From: Halioglobus japonicus
GTDB lineage: Bacteria > Pseudomonadota > Gammaproteobacteria > Pseudomonadales > Halieaceae
Length of the DNA: 64,000 nt
Direction: 5' to 3'
NCBI RefSeq assembly: GCF_001983995.1
Contig: NZ_CP019450.1
Span: forward strand, 1,178,001-1,242,000
The translations under genes were made by a program, and so were the position numbers. The notes beneath the pieces were generated by a model that saw nothing but the letters and a program-made list of their open reading frames with translations, made no database searches and had not been told where the DNA came from. Positions 9,063-18,344 of this stretch are shown piece after piece; position 1 is the first letter of the stretch; every line of letters begins with the position of its first letter.

Positions 9063-9685
9063 TTACAGCCCCAATTCGGCGTTTACCCGCGCCAGGTAGG
9101 CATGCACTGTCTCAAGTTCTTCACCCGGTTGGGCTTTAACCCACCCTGAGAAGCCGTGAATGACGGCCATGTCGATGTCCGCCAGGGAGAAGCTGTCGCC
9201 GGCCAGCCAGGTTTTGCCTTCCAGCTGCCGGTTCATGTCCTGCCAGCCGAATTCCAGACGGCTTCGGCCACGCGCCTCCAGTTCGGGAATCTGGGGCAGG
9301 TTCAGTGGGCCGGGTATGGCGCGGTCGACAAAGCCTTTGCTGGTGTTGCGCAGTACCTCGGCAACCCCCAGAAACATGCTCATAAACAGCTTGTGATCCC
9401 AGCTGATGACCTGGGCGCGCTCCTGCGCATTGGTGCCCAGCAAGGGTTTCTCCGGATACAGAGACTCCAGGTAAATGCACTGGCCAATCACCTCGGTGAG
9501 CAGGGTGCCGTCGTCCAGCACCAGGGCGGGAACGGTGCGCTCCGGGACAATGGAGGTATAGGCTTCGCCCAGCTGCTCCTGGGTCATCAGGTCAATCTGC
9601 TGGGTTTCGATCTCAACGCCCTTGTACTTCAGGAACAAGGCCAGGCGCTGGGGGTTGGGGCCGGGTCGTAGGTATAGAGTTTCAT
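9063..9685 (-). CDS. Glutathione S-transferase family protein (one-base frameshift)
   Basis: Cytoplasmic GST-like protein of about 207 residues once the frame is restored. The true N-terminus reads MKLYTYDPAPNPQRLALFL, a standard thioredoxin-fold start, but the frame breaks in the run of C (minus strand) after DPAP. One added C rejoins MKLYTYDPAP to NPQRLALFLKYKGVEI. The remaining body shows the GST pattern: the VPALVLDDGTLLTEV cis-Pro loop, and a C-terminal helical domain with WLAGDSFSLADIDM. Substrate is unknown. The lesion is one of five similar single-base losses in G/C runs in this window, so it is probably a sequencing error. Confidence 0.8.
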
Positions 9686-9833
9686 TGGGTCGAATCCTTA
9701 GCAGTATTGTTCTGGACAGGGGTGGGTCATGGTAGGGGCAATCGGGCCTTCTGCCAATATTCCCCTTGAGGTGAGTTTTCCCCACACCCCAATAGTGGCT
9801 ATAATGCGCGCCGGACTGACAGAGGACCCTATT

Positions 9834-10256
9834 GTGATTATTCGTTACGCCCTTGGCCTGGCGGCCATGATTCTGGCACTGGGTGCCACCGCTGAACCCA
9901 CCGCGGAGCAGCGCACTGCGATTGAAGATCGCATCAAGCCGATTGGTGAAGTCTGCCTGCAGGGCGACAGCGAATGCGGTGGCGCGGCTGTGGCTGCATC
10001 CAGTGGCCCTCGCTCTGGTGAAGATGTATACAACTCTGCCTGTATGGCCTGTCACGGCACTGGCGCCGGTGGCGCGCCGGTACTGGGCGATGTTGCAGCC
10101 TGGGCGGATCGTATTGCCAAGGGTAATGATGCGCTGTACGCCAGCGGCATTAACGGTGTTCCAGGCACTGGCATGATTGCCAAGGGTGGTTGCATGAACT
10201 GCTCTGACGAGGAGATCAATGCTGCGGTTGACTACATGGTCGCCGGCAGCCAGTAA
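9834..10256 (+). CDS. Cytochrome c5 family protein
   Basis: Small periplasmic c-type cytochrome, about 140 residues. A signal peptide (VIIRYALGLAAMILALGATA) precedes a linker; the heme-binding CMACH lies at residues 70-74, the probable axial Met in GTGMIAKGG near 114, and a second Cys pair CMNC at 120-123, the disulfide typical of cytochrome c5. It is expected to shuttle electrons in the respiratory chain. GTG was chosen as start because AGAGGA lies seven bases before it and it gives a clean signal peptide; a TATAAT lies about 30 bases upstream. A strong terminator follows, so it is probably monocistronic. Confidence 0.88.
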   Translation: MIIRYALGLAAMILALGATAEPTAEQRTAIEDRIKPIGEVCLQGDSECGGAAVAASSGPRSGEDVYNSACMACHGTGAGGAPVLGDVAAWADRIAKGNDALYASGINGVPGTGMIAKGGCMNCSDEEINAAVDYMVAGSQ

Positions 10257-10270
10257 TTTATCGAATCTCG

Positions 10271-10308
10271 AAAGGCCGCGGTGCATCAGCACCGCGGCCT
10301 TTTTTTTT
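10271..10308 (+). terminator. Rho-independent terminator after cytochrome c5
   Basis: A perfect 11-base GC-rich stem (GGCCGCGGTGC with its complement around an ATCA loop) is followed by nine T. It closes the cytochrome c5 unit and separates it from the RND efflux operon. Confidence 0.93.
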
Positions 10309-10344
10309 GCTACATTTGTAGGTCTGTTCTCCGGAGTTAAGTCT

Positions 10345-11487
10345 ATGCTGCGCCCCCTGTTTGCTGTGCTCACATTATCCCTGGCTGTCGGCTGTTCCGA
10401 AGAGGCTCCGCCGCCGCCCATGATAGAGGTGATTACCGACAAGGTAGTTCTGGAACCCTATCAGCCCGAACAGGAGTTCGTCGGCCGCTTGCAGGCCATT
10501 GATGATGTGGCGATACAGGCCAAGGTGGGCGGCTATGTGCATAGTCGGGACTTCCGCGAGGGTGAAATTGTGGAGGCGGGGGCCATTCTCTATACCCTGG
10601 ACGCCTCCGAGTACGACGCTGCCCTGGCCCGTGCACAGGCCGGCCTGGCGGCCGCCGTGGCCAATCAGGCCAATGCCGAGCGCAACTATAAGCGCGGCAT
10701 GGGCCTCATTCCTTCGGGTTCGATTTCCCAGTCCGAGATGGATGATCTGACCGCAAAAAAACTCGATGCTGACGCCCAGTTCGAATCCGCCCAGGCCGAG
10801 GTGACCAGCGCCGAAGTCAATCTCGGGTACACCACGATTCGCGCACCGATCTCGGGCCGCATCGGTCGCAGTATTGTCAGCGTGGGTGATCTGGTCGGGC
10901 CCAGCACCGGCAACTTGACCACATTGGTCAGCATCGACCCGATCGAGGCCTTGTTCCGGGTGAGTGAGTCGACTTACGTGGCGGCCATGAAGCAGCGCTT
11001 TGCCGAAGAGCTGGATGTCGAGAAGCTCCGGTCTGTGGAAGTAACCCTGGAGCTGACCAACGGCCTGGTCTATCCGGAAGTGGGACGTATTGACTACTTC
11101 GCCAACCGGGTGGATCAGACCACCGGCACACTGGAAGCGCGGGCTCTGATTCCCAATCCTGGCTCGCTGCTAGTGCCCGGTCAGTACGTGCGGGTCATCC
11201 TCCATGAAACCGAACTTCTGGAGGGGCTGTTCATCCCCCAGGCGGCGGTGCAGGCGGATCAACAGGGCGCCTTTGTGATGATGGTCAACGCTGAAAGCGA
11301 GGTCGTGCGCCGCAATGTCGAGCTCGGCTTCCGCCTGGATACCAACGTGCTCGTGTTGGAAGGGCTGGTTGAGGGCGATGTGATCATTGTGCGCGGTCTG
11401 CAGTTGGTGCGCCCGGGGATGACGGTGAAGGCGACACCGATGCCGCTGGCCGCCGATGCGCCGACAACAGCACCGGCAGCAGCGTAA
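10345..11487 (+). CDS. RND efflux membrane fusion protein (MexA/AcrA family)
   Basis: Periplasmic adaptor of a tripartite drug efflux pump, about 380 residues. A lipoprotein signal ends in LAVGC, so it is anchored in the inner membrane. Next come the lipoyl half-motif (VGRLQAIDDVAIQAKVGGYV), a helical hairpin with AQAGLAAAVANQANAERNYKR, the second lipoyl half (TTIRAPISGRIGRS) and the beta-barrel domain. The start was placed at MLRPLF since the longer frame would bury the signal peptide. The pump gene follows after a short gap; no outer-membrane channel gene is adjacent, so a TolC-like protein elsewhere is implied. Confidence 0.92.
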   Translation: MLRPLFAVLTLSLAVGCSEEAPPPPMIEVITDKVVLEPYQPEQEFVGRLQAIDDVAIQAKVGGYVHSRDFREGEIVEAGAILYTLDASEYDAALARAQAGLAAAVANQANAERNYKRGMGLIPSGSISQSEMDDLTAKKLDADAQFESAQAEVTSAEVNLGYTTIRAPISGRIGRSIVSVGDLVGPSTGNLTTLVSIDPIEALFRVSESTYVAAMKQRFAEELDVEKLRSVEVTLELTNGLVYPEVGRIDYFANRVDQTTGTLEARALIPNPGSLLVPGQYVRVILHETELLEGLFIPQAAVQADQQGAFVMMVNAESEVVRRNVELGFRLDTNVLVLEGLVEGDVIIVRGLQLVRPGMTVKATPMPLAADAPTTAPAAA

Positions 11488-11500
11488 GCGAGGGCCTTTT

Positions 11501-14500
11501 ATGTTTAGCGCCTTCTTTATTGATCGGCCCAAGTTCGCAATCGTCATCGCTATTGTGCTCACCCTGGCGGGTGGCTTATCTATTTATGCCTTGCCTGTGA
11601 ACGAGTACCCGGCGATTTCCCCGCCCAGCATCATGGTCAGTGGCGTGTATCCCGGTGCCTCAGCTGAAATTGTCGAAACAACCGTGGGTACTCCCATCGA
11701 AGATGCCGTGAATGGCGTTGAGGACATGATTTACATGTCTTCCAAGAGCGCCAACGATGGTAGCTATGCGTTGACGGTCACCTTTGAGGTAGGCTCAGAT
11801 CCGGATATGGCGCTGGTGCGCGTGCAGAACCGGGTGAAGTTGGCAGAGCCTTCACTGCCGGCGGAAGTGACCGCCATGGGGCTGAATATTTCCGAGCGTT
11901 CGCCGGACATGCTCAAGCTGGTCAGCTTTACCGCGCCCGGTGGCAAGTTGGATTACAAGTTTGTGTCCAACTACGTGAAGATCAATTTGCAAAGTGCCCT
12001 GGCACGTCTTCCCGGTGTATCCGAAGCAACGATTCTTGGCGAGGCCGACTACGCCATGCGCCTGTGGCTGAACCCGGACAAGATGGCGATTTATGAGCTG
12101 TCGGTGAATGAGGTATACGCGGCACTGCACGAACAGAATGTACAGGTGGCCGCCGGTAAGATCGGCGCTCCGCCTTTTGAAGGGCCGCTGCAGTCAGAGT
12201 TTACCCTGCAGACCAAGGGGCGCCTGCAGGAAGTCGAAGAGTTTGAAAATATTGTGCTGCGAGCCACAGCTGATGGCTCTGCGATTTTCCTCAAGGACAT
12301 CGCCCGGGTTGAGCTCGGGCAGTCCGCCTACAACTTTTACGGCGAGACCAACGGTGTGCCGGCGGTGAACCTGGCCATATACCAGTTGGCCGACGCCAAT
12401 GCGCTGGAGGTGGGCGCTGAGGTGGATGCGCTGCTGGAGCAGATGTCGAAAGACTTTCCTGAGGGCATGGATTACCTGATGCCCTATGACACCACGCGCT
12501 ACGTCAGCACCGCGGTAAGCCAGGTGGTGAGCTCGCTGTTTGAAGCCGTGGGCCTGGTCATCCTGGTAACATTTATTTTCCTTGGATCGTTCCGGGCCAC
12601 CCTGGTACCGGCAGTGGCGATACCCGTATCGCTGGTCGCGACCTTTGCCATTCTGCTGGCCACCGGGATGACCATTAACACGGTGACACTGTTCGGCCTG
12701 ATTCTGGCGATTGGTATTGTGGTGGACGACGCGATTCTGGTGATCGAGAACTGCGACCGCCACCTGCGGGAAGACCCGACGATGTCACCGACTGACGCCG
12801 CCAAAATCACCATGCACGAGGTGGGCAGCGCTATTGTGGCTACGACATTGGTACTGCTCGCGGTGTTTGTGCCAGTAGCCATGTTGCCCGGTATTACCGG
12901 CGTGATGTACCAGCAGTTTGCGGTGACCATTTGTGTGGCCGTGCTGTTCTCTTCTGTGAACGCGCTCACCCTGAGCCCTGCGTTGTGCAGTCTTTTGCTA
13001 AAGTCCGGCGAACGGGCCCAGGCGGCGTGGTACCAGCGTTTCCTGGGCGGTTTTGGCCGCCTCACCAACAGCTACGACAGGGGCGTGGGTTGGTTGCTGG
13101 GGCGTCTGCGCATGACGGCCATGGTGTTCATGGGGCTAACCGCGGCGGTAGTGTTCGGATTCATGACAACCCCCACCGGCTTTGTGCCCGATGAGGACAA
13201 GGGCTCCATGATGGTCAGTGTGCAACTGCCCGACGGTTCGTCACTGCTCAGAACCAAAGAGGTGATGGATAAGCTCAGTGGTCTGATTTCCAAAAACCCC
13301 GCAGTCGAGACGGTGACGGCGGTTTCCGGTTTCAGTCTCCTGTCCGGTGCCATGAGCAGTAATGGCGGAACCCTGTTCGTTGGCCTCAAGCCCTGGGAGG
13401 AGCGCGAAGACTTTACGTCCAGCTCTTTTGGTGTGGCACAGACCATTAACGCGCAGGGCTTCCAGATGGTGCCTGAGGCACAGGTGTTTGCGCTCACACC
13501 GCCATCCGTGCCCGGCATGGGTGCCTCTGGCGGCCTGGAGGTGGTGTTGCAGGACACACTGTCGCGCAGTTCCCAGGAACTGGCGTCAGCGCTCAACCAC
13601 CTGATCGTTGAGGCCAACCATACACCGGCGCTGCAAAGTGTCTTCAGTACGTATCGCGCCAATGTGCCCCAGTATTTTGTTGATGTGGACCGGGTCAAGG
13701 CGAAGAATCTCGGTGTAAGCCTGGATGAGATCTTTGCGACGCTGCAGGCGCAGATGGGGTCCCTGTATATCAATGATTTCAACAAGTTCGGCCAGACCTA
13801 CCGGGTGATTATGCAGGCCGAATCCACCTACCGCTCGGATCTGTCTGACCTCGATCGTTTCTATGTGAAATCCGGCGCTGGCGAAATGGTCCCTCTGAGC
13901 ACACTGGTTACCACCCGACCCATTCTCGGGCCGGATATCTCCAGCCGCTACAACCTGTTCCGTTCCGCCACTGTACAAGCCAGTGCCGCACCCGGTTACA
14001 GCACCGGTCAGGCAATGGCGGCTATGGAGAAGCTCGCGCGGGAAACTCTGCCAGCCGGTTACAATATCGATTGGACCGGTATGTCTTATCAGGAGCGTAA
14101 AGCGGGAAGTGCGGCGATATACGCCTACTTGCTGGCGCTGATCTTCGTGTACCTGTTCCTGGTGGCCCAGTATGAGAGCTGGTCAATACCGGCGGCGATT
14201 CTGCTGGTGGTGCCCATCGCTATTGGCGGCGCCATTACCTCGCTTATACTCAGTGGCATCGCTCTCAATATGTATGCCCAGATCGGGATCGTGTTGTTGA
14301 TTGGTATGTGCGCCAAAACCGCCATTCTGATGGTGGAGTTTGCGCGCCAGAAGCGCGAGCAGGATGGTGAGGAAATTCTGGTGGCGGCCAGGGATGCGGC
14401 CAAACTGCGCTTTCGTGCCGTCTGCATGACGGGTATCTCATTTGTACTGGGCATTCTGCCACTGGTGCTGGCCTCCGGGGCGGGTGCCGCAGGGCAGCGC

Positions 14501-14626
14501 GCCCTGGGTATGACCGTGTTCGGCGGCATGCTGGCTACCATGGTGCTGGGTGTTTACTTCGTGCCGGCGTTCTATGCCATGGTGCAGGGCACTCGCGAGC
14601 GGCTCAAGACCATTGGCCGCCAGTGA
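11501..14626 (+). CDS. RND multidrug efflux permease (HAE1/AcrB family)
   Basis: Inner-membrane proton-drug antiporter of about 1041 residues, the usual length for HAE1 pumps. The start MFSAFFIDRPKFAIV, the large periplasmic loops, and helix 4 with its proton-relay Asp pair (LAIGIVVDDAILVIEN) are all present, as is the repeat half with YESWSIPAAILLVVP and GAITSLILSGIALNMYAQIG. It forms a trimer with the upstream adaptor. Expected substrates are hydrophobic or amphiphilic compounds, but these cannot be read from sequence. No local regulator gene is adjacent. Confidence 0.94.
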   Translation: MFSAFFIDRPKFAIVIAIVLTLAGGLSIYALPVNEYPAISPPSIMVSGVYPGASAEIVETTVGTPIEDAVNGVEDMIYMSSKSANDGSYALTVTFEVGSDPDMALVRVQNRVKLAEPSLPAEVTAMGLNISERSPDMLKLVSFTAPGGKLDYKFVSNYVKINLQSALARLPGVSEATILGEADYAMRLWLNPDKMAIYELSVNEVYAALHEQNVQVAAGKIGAPPFEGPLQSEFTLQTKGRLQEVEEFENIVLRATADGSAIFLKDIARVELGQSAYNFYGETNGVPAVNLAIYQLADANALEVGAEVDALLEQMSKDFPEGMDYLMPYDTTRYVSTAVSQVVSSLFEAVGLVILVTFIFLGSFRATLVPAVAIPVSLVATFAILLATGMTINTVTLFGLILAIGIVVDDAILVIENCDRHLREDPTMSPTDAAKITMHEVGSAIVATTLVLLAVFVPVAMLPGITGVMYQQFAVTICVAVLFSSVNALTLSPALCSLLLKSGERAQAAWYQRFLGGFGRLTNSYDRGVGWLLGRLRMTAMVFMGLTAAVVFGFMTTPTGFVPDEDKGSMMVSVQLPDGSSLLRTKEVMDKLSGLISKNPAVETVTAVSGFSLLSGAMSSNGGTLFVGLKPWEEREDFTSSSFGVAQTINAQGFQMVPEAQVFALTPPSVPGMGASGGLEVVLQDTLSRSSQELASALNHLIVEANHTPALQSVFSTYRANVPQYFVDVDRVKAKNLGVSLDEIFATLQAQMGSLYINDFNKFGQTYRVIMQAESTYRSDLSDLDRFYVKSGAGEMVPLSTLVTTRPILGPDISSRYNLFRSATVQASAAPGYSTGQAMAAMEKLARETLPAGYNIDWTGMSYQERKAGSAAIYAYLLALIFVYLFLVAQYESWSIPAAILLVVPIAIGGAITSLILSGIALNMYAQIGIVLLIGMCAKTAILMVEFARQKREQDGEEILVAARDAAKLRFRAVCMTGISFVLGILPLVLASGAGAAGQRALGMTVFGGMLATMVLGVYFVPAFYAMVQGTRERLKTIGRQ

Positions 14627-14686
14627 TTGCCAGATCCGTAAAATGTCACACACTTAGGGATTGTTCCCCCCTGGCTGTGCGTCGAC

Positions 14687-15528
14687 ATGGAGTTACGGCA
14701 GTTTGTCAGTGAGCTGAAAAGCAGAAAGGTTTACCGTACTGCGGCGGTCTATTGTGCCGGCGCATGGGCTTTCTTGCTGGTGTCGGACATTATTTTCCCC
14801 GTGGTGGGCCTGCCGGATTGGACCGTCACCGCGGTTCTGGTTATCGCCGCCCTCGGTTTCCCGCTTGCCCTTATTCTGTCGTGGTTGTTCGAATTGACGC
14901 CTGAAGGCCAGGGTGCCCATATGGCGGAGGGCGAAGCGAGCGCTGAAATGCCTTTCTCGTCGGCCCGAATTATCGAGCTGACGGTAGTCCTGATTCTCTG
15001 TGGCCTGGTGGGCTATCTCTATGTGGGCCGCCTCGCCAATCCGCCGGACACCTCGTCTATCGATCCCACCATCGCCGATGCCTCGATCGCGGTTATGCCC
15101 TTCGTCAATCTCAGCGAAGATGAGGAACTGGGGCAACCTCGTTGATGCCTATCGCTACGCTTCCGAGTAATGATATGGCCGGACCCATGTATGAAAATGC
15201 ACTCAAGCTGGCGGAAAGGCATCTGGCGATCAACGAGAACAATGCCCAGACGCTGGCCTTAATGGCTCACTACCATGCAGCCCTGGGCAATGCACCGTTG
15301 GCTCACACTTTCATTGAGCGGGCGCAGGCAATTGCGCCCAATGACGTCTATGTTAAGTACTCCACGGCGACGGCATTGTCGTCGCTGGGTGAGTTCGATA
15401 TTGTCATGCAGTCACTGGCGTCTGCGCTGGATGACCGTTATCCAATGAATCTGGCGCTGGCAGATGCGAATTTGACAGGGCTTAAAGAACTGCCTCGTTT
15501 TGGGGCGTTAATGGCGCAGGGGGAATGA
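14687..15528 (+). pseudogene. Remnant of a TolB-like/TPR membrane protein, internally deleted
   Basis: The first frame encodes MELRQFVSELKSRKVYRTAA, two membrane helices, ELTPEGQ, and the start of a TolB-like domain (ASIAVMPFVNLSEDEE). It then shifts directly into NWGNLVDAYRYASE, a TPR segment from the far C-terminus, and hits stops. After another break, MYENALKLAERHLAINENN to FGALMAQGE continues the TPR tail. Intact members of this family (TPR proteins with a predicted adenylate-cyclase-like/TolB module) are some 400 residues longer in between. So the locus looks like a real deletion plus decay, not a homopolymer error. The two fragments could still be expressed as short proteins, but this is unlikely to be functional. 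Confidence 0.75.
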
Positions 15529-15554
15529 CGCGCTAAATCCAAATGGAGATAAAT

Positions 15555-16085
15555 ATGAAAAGAGTTGGACCTATACAATTGTCAGGGATGCTGTCGGCTG
15601 CTGCGCTGCTCGTATCTTGCTCAGCAATGGGTGTATCCAAGGAGGGCGCCGAAGCGGGTGTGAGTCAGGAGGTTTTCGATACAATGCGTACGGTGGAAAT
15701 CAACAATGTGTCTTACAACATTGTAGCTTTTCGTGAGCGCAAGGATGATACGGGTAAAACAGTGTATTGCCCGTTCAGAATTAAAGATCTGGTGACCGAA
15801 CTCGATACCAAGCTGCCCAACCAGTATGGTGCCTGGCAGGCCTATGCAAAAAATGCCAACGGCAAATGGGCCCCTGCGGACGTCGAATACTCGGTGTGGT
15901 TTGACCCATTTCAGGGCCCAGTGTCACTTGTACCTGCGGAGGATATTGCGGGTGCAATGCGCACGGACGTACCGATTTTGACCGACGCGCCAAGGTTGGA
16001 AAATGGTGCCCTTTATAAGTTCACTATCGCCGTCGACAGCGAGGCCTGCCCGCCGCTGGATCCCTACTTCCGCGTTATTGAGTAA
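15555..16085 (+). CDS. Uncharacterised lipoprotein
   Basis: About 176 residues. A GGAG lies six bases before the chosen ATG (MKRVGPIQLSG); the lipobox LLVSC follows. The mature protein has a YCPFRIKDL segment and a C-terminal YKFTIAVDSEACPPLDPYF, giving two Cys that might form a disulfide. I recognise no family. The coding frame is convincing from its signal and codon use. Its last bases overlap the 3' end of the convergent rep gene by 11 bases. Confidence 0.65.
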   Translation: MKRVGPIQLSGMLSAAALLVSCSAMGVSKEGAEAGVSQEVFDTMRTVEINNVSYNIVAFRERKDDTGKTVYCPFRIKDLVTELDTKLPNQYGAWQAYAKNANGKWAPADVEYSVWFDPFQGPVSLVPAEDIAGAMRTDVPILTDAPRLENGALYKFTIAVDSEACPPLDPYFRVIE

Positions 16086-18072
16086 ACATGCTCATCAGCC
16101 CGGCCAGGGTTTCCTGGCCGCGCTGCTCATTCGCCCCTTCCTCTTCATCCTCACCGCCCTGCCAGGTCAGATCGCCCGCCGGTAGTTCATCCAGGAAGCG
16201 GCTGGGTTCACAGTTAATAGTTTCGCCAAACTGGCGACGGGTGCGGGCCATGGTCATGGCCAGCGTCTCTCGCGCCCGGGTAATACCCACATAGGCGAGC
16301 CGGCGCTCTTCCTCGACATTGCCGTCTTCGACGCTGGAGCGGTGTGGCAGCAGGTTTTCTTCCATGCCGATGATAAAAACGTGGGGGAATTCCAGACCCT
16401 TGGATGCGTGCATGGTCATCATCTGCACGTTGTCCGGGCTCGCGTCTTCCTCTTCCTGTTGTTCCATGAGGTCGCGCAGAATCAACCGTGAGATCGCCTC
16501 GTTCAGGCCCACCTCTTCGTCGCTCATCACCTTGTGCAGTGAGTCCACCAGGAAGTGTACGTTGCTCATGCGCCGCTGCGCCACATCCTCGCTGGAGCTT
16601 AGTTGCACGAGGTGGTCCTCGTAGCGCATGTCGCGAATCATTTCGCGCACGGCGGCAATGCCGTCACCGGTCTCTACGCGGCGGCGGAAGCTGTCTACCC
16701 AGGTACGGAATTCCCGCAACCGATTCAGGCCGGCCTCGGGTATATCGCCGCTATCGGCCCGGCCGCAGGCCTGGCTTAAACTGCACTGGCGCGCATTGGC
16801 GACATTGCCTAATGCTTCCAGAGTGGAGGCGCCGAGCTTGCGGCGCGGCACGTTGGCAATACGCAGAAAGGCATTGTCGTCATCCTCGTTCACCAGCAGG
16901 CGCAGGTAGGCCATGATGTCCTTGACCTCGTTGCGACTGAAGAAGCTGGTGCCGCCGGACATGTGATAGGGCACTTGCTGTTGCTGCAGGGCAATTTCCA
17001 TCAGGCGGGCCTGATGATTGCCGCGGTAGAGAATGGCGTAATCACCAAAGCGGGTTTTCTTGCGCAGCTTGTGGTCGATTATCTCGGCCACCACCTGCTC
17101 GGCCTCGTGGTTTTCATCGCTGCAGCGGATAACGCGCAGTGGGTCGCCGTAGCCCAGCTCACTCCACAGTGCCTTGTCGAAGACGTGCGGGTTGTTGGCG
17201 ATAAGCGTATTGGCGGCTTTGAGAATACGGGAGGTGGAACGGTAGTTTTGTTCCAGTTTCACCAGCTTCAGGGCGGGGAAATCCTCCTGAAGCATGGCCA
17301 GGTTTTCCGGTTTGGCGCCGCGCCAGGCGTAGATGGACTGGTCGTCGTCGCCTACCACGGTGAGTCCTCCGCGCAGCCCTACCAGTTGTTTTACCAGCAG
17401 GTACTGGCTGGAGTTGGTGTCCTGGTATTCGTCCACCAGCAGGTAGTGAATCTGGTTCTGCCATTTCTCCAGCACCGCGGGGTGCTCCTCGAACAGTACC
17501 GTGGGCAGCAGGATAAGATCATCAAAGTCCAGGGCATTGTAGGCCTTAAGCGCGCGCTGGTAGCGCAGATAAGCCTGGGCGCACAAAATCTCCGCCGGCG
17601 ACTTGGCTTTGGCCACTGCCTGTTCTGGCAGCAGGCGGTCGTTTTTCCAGTTGGATATCTGGTTGGCAATCGTCTGGGCCTGGTCGCCGTCTGAACCGTG
17701 CTCCTGAATCAGCAGGTCCTTGATCAGGGCCTGGGTGTCCTGGCCGTCGAAGATTGAAAAGCCGGTTTTGAGGCTCAGGTATTTGCGCTCGTGACGAATG
17801 ATCTTCAGGCCCAACTGATGAAAGGTGCTCACGGTAAGCCCCTCGCCATTATTGCCCAGCAGTTTGCCAACCCGCTCCTTCATTTCCCGGGCCGCCTTAT
17901 TGGTAAATGTCACGGCGGCAATCCGGTTGGCGCGATAGCCACAGGTCTGCACGAGATAGGCAATTTTCTGGGTGATTACGCTGGTTTTGCCGGAGCCGGC
18001 ACCGGCGAGCACCAACAGCGGGCCGTCGATGTAGCGGACAGCCTCGCGCTGACGGGGATTTAACTGGGTCAC
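16075..18072 (-). CDS. rep: ATP-dependent DNA helicase Rep
   Basis: Superfamily 1 3'-5' helicase of about 665 residues, matching Rep in length. Motifs in order: MTQLNPRQREAV (Q motif), Walker A LAGAGSGKTSVI (23-30), VDEYQDTN (motif II), QNYRS (motif IV region), and MTMHASKGLEFPHVFIIG with the motif VI region YVGITRARE near the C-terminus. Rep clears proteins ahead of replication forks and assists restart. It is divergent from the thiolase gene with about 270 bases between. PcrA/UvrD paralogues are longer at the C-terminus, so Rep is preferred. Confidence 0.93.
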   Translation of the reverse strand: MTQLNPRQREAVRYIDGPLLVLAGAGSGKTSVITQKIAYLVQTCGYRANRIAAVTFTNKAAREMKERVGKLLGNNGEGLTVSTFHQLGLKIIRHERKYLSLKTGFSIFDGQDTQALIKDLLIQEHGSDGDQAQTIANQISNWKNDRLLPEQAVAKAKSPAEILCAQAYLRYQRALKAYNALDFDDLILLPTVLFEEHPAVLEKWQNQIHYLLVDEYQDTNSSQYLLVKQLVGLRGGLTVVGDDDQSIYAWRGAKPENLAMLQEDFPALKLVKLEQNYRSTSRILKAANTLIANNPHVFDKALWSELGYGDPLRVIRCSDENHEAEQVVAEIIDHKLRKKTRFGDYAILYRGNHQARLMEIALQQQQVPYHMSGGTSFFSRNEVKDIMAYLRLLVNEDDDNAFLRIANVPRRKLGASTLEALGNVANARQCSLSQACGRADSGDIPEAGLNRLREFRTWVDSFRRRVETGDGIAAVREMIRDMRYEDHLVQLSSSEDVAQRRMSNVHFLVDSLHKVMSDEEVGLNEAISRLILRDLMEQQEEEDASPDNVQMMTMHASKGLEFPHVFIIGMEENLLPHRSSVEDGNVEEERRLAYVGITRARETLAMTMARTRRQFGETINCEPSRFLDELPAGDLTWQGGEDEEEGANEQRGQETLAGLMSMFTQ

Positions 18073-18344
18073 TGAATCTTATAACTGAAAATCGAACAAG
18101 CCGCAGAGTCTACCAGATTGTGGCGAAATTACCGGCGACTTATAGTCCAGGTGGCGAGACGGAGCTCGCGCCAGATCGTTGCCGTGGCAGAAAATGTCAT
18201 ACGCTTCTGGCCGAATGGTACAGTCGCCGGCGGCCGGTAGTTTAAATGGATAAACGCCGCTTCCTAATTCCTCTGGAGCGCTTGTGGCGTCTCTGTCTTG
18301 GGGTATGTTGAGCGCCTCAGTTTGATGTCGCAACGGACCCACAC

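Noticed and set aside
9657..9662. GST-like gene as a true pseudogene
   Set aside because: A single added C in a C run restores the standard N-terminus MKLYTYDPAP, and four other genes show the same lesion type.
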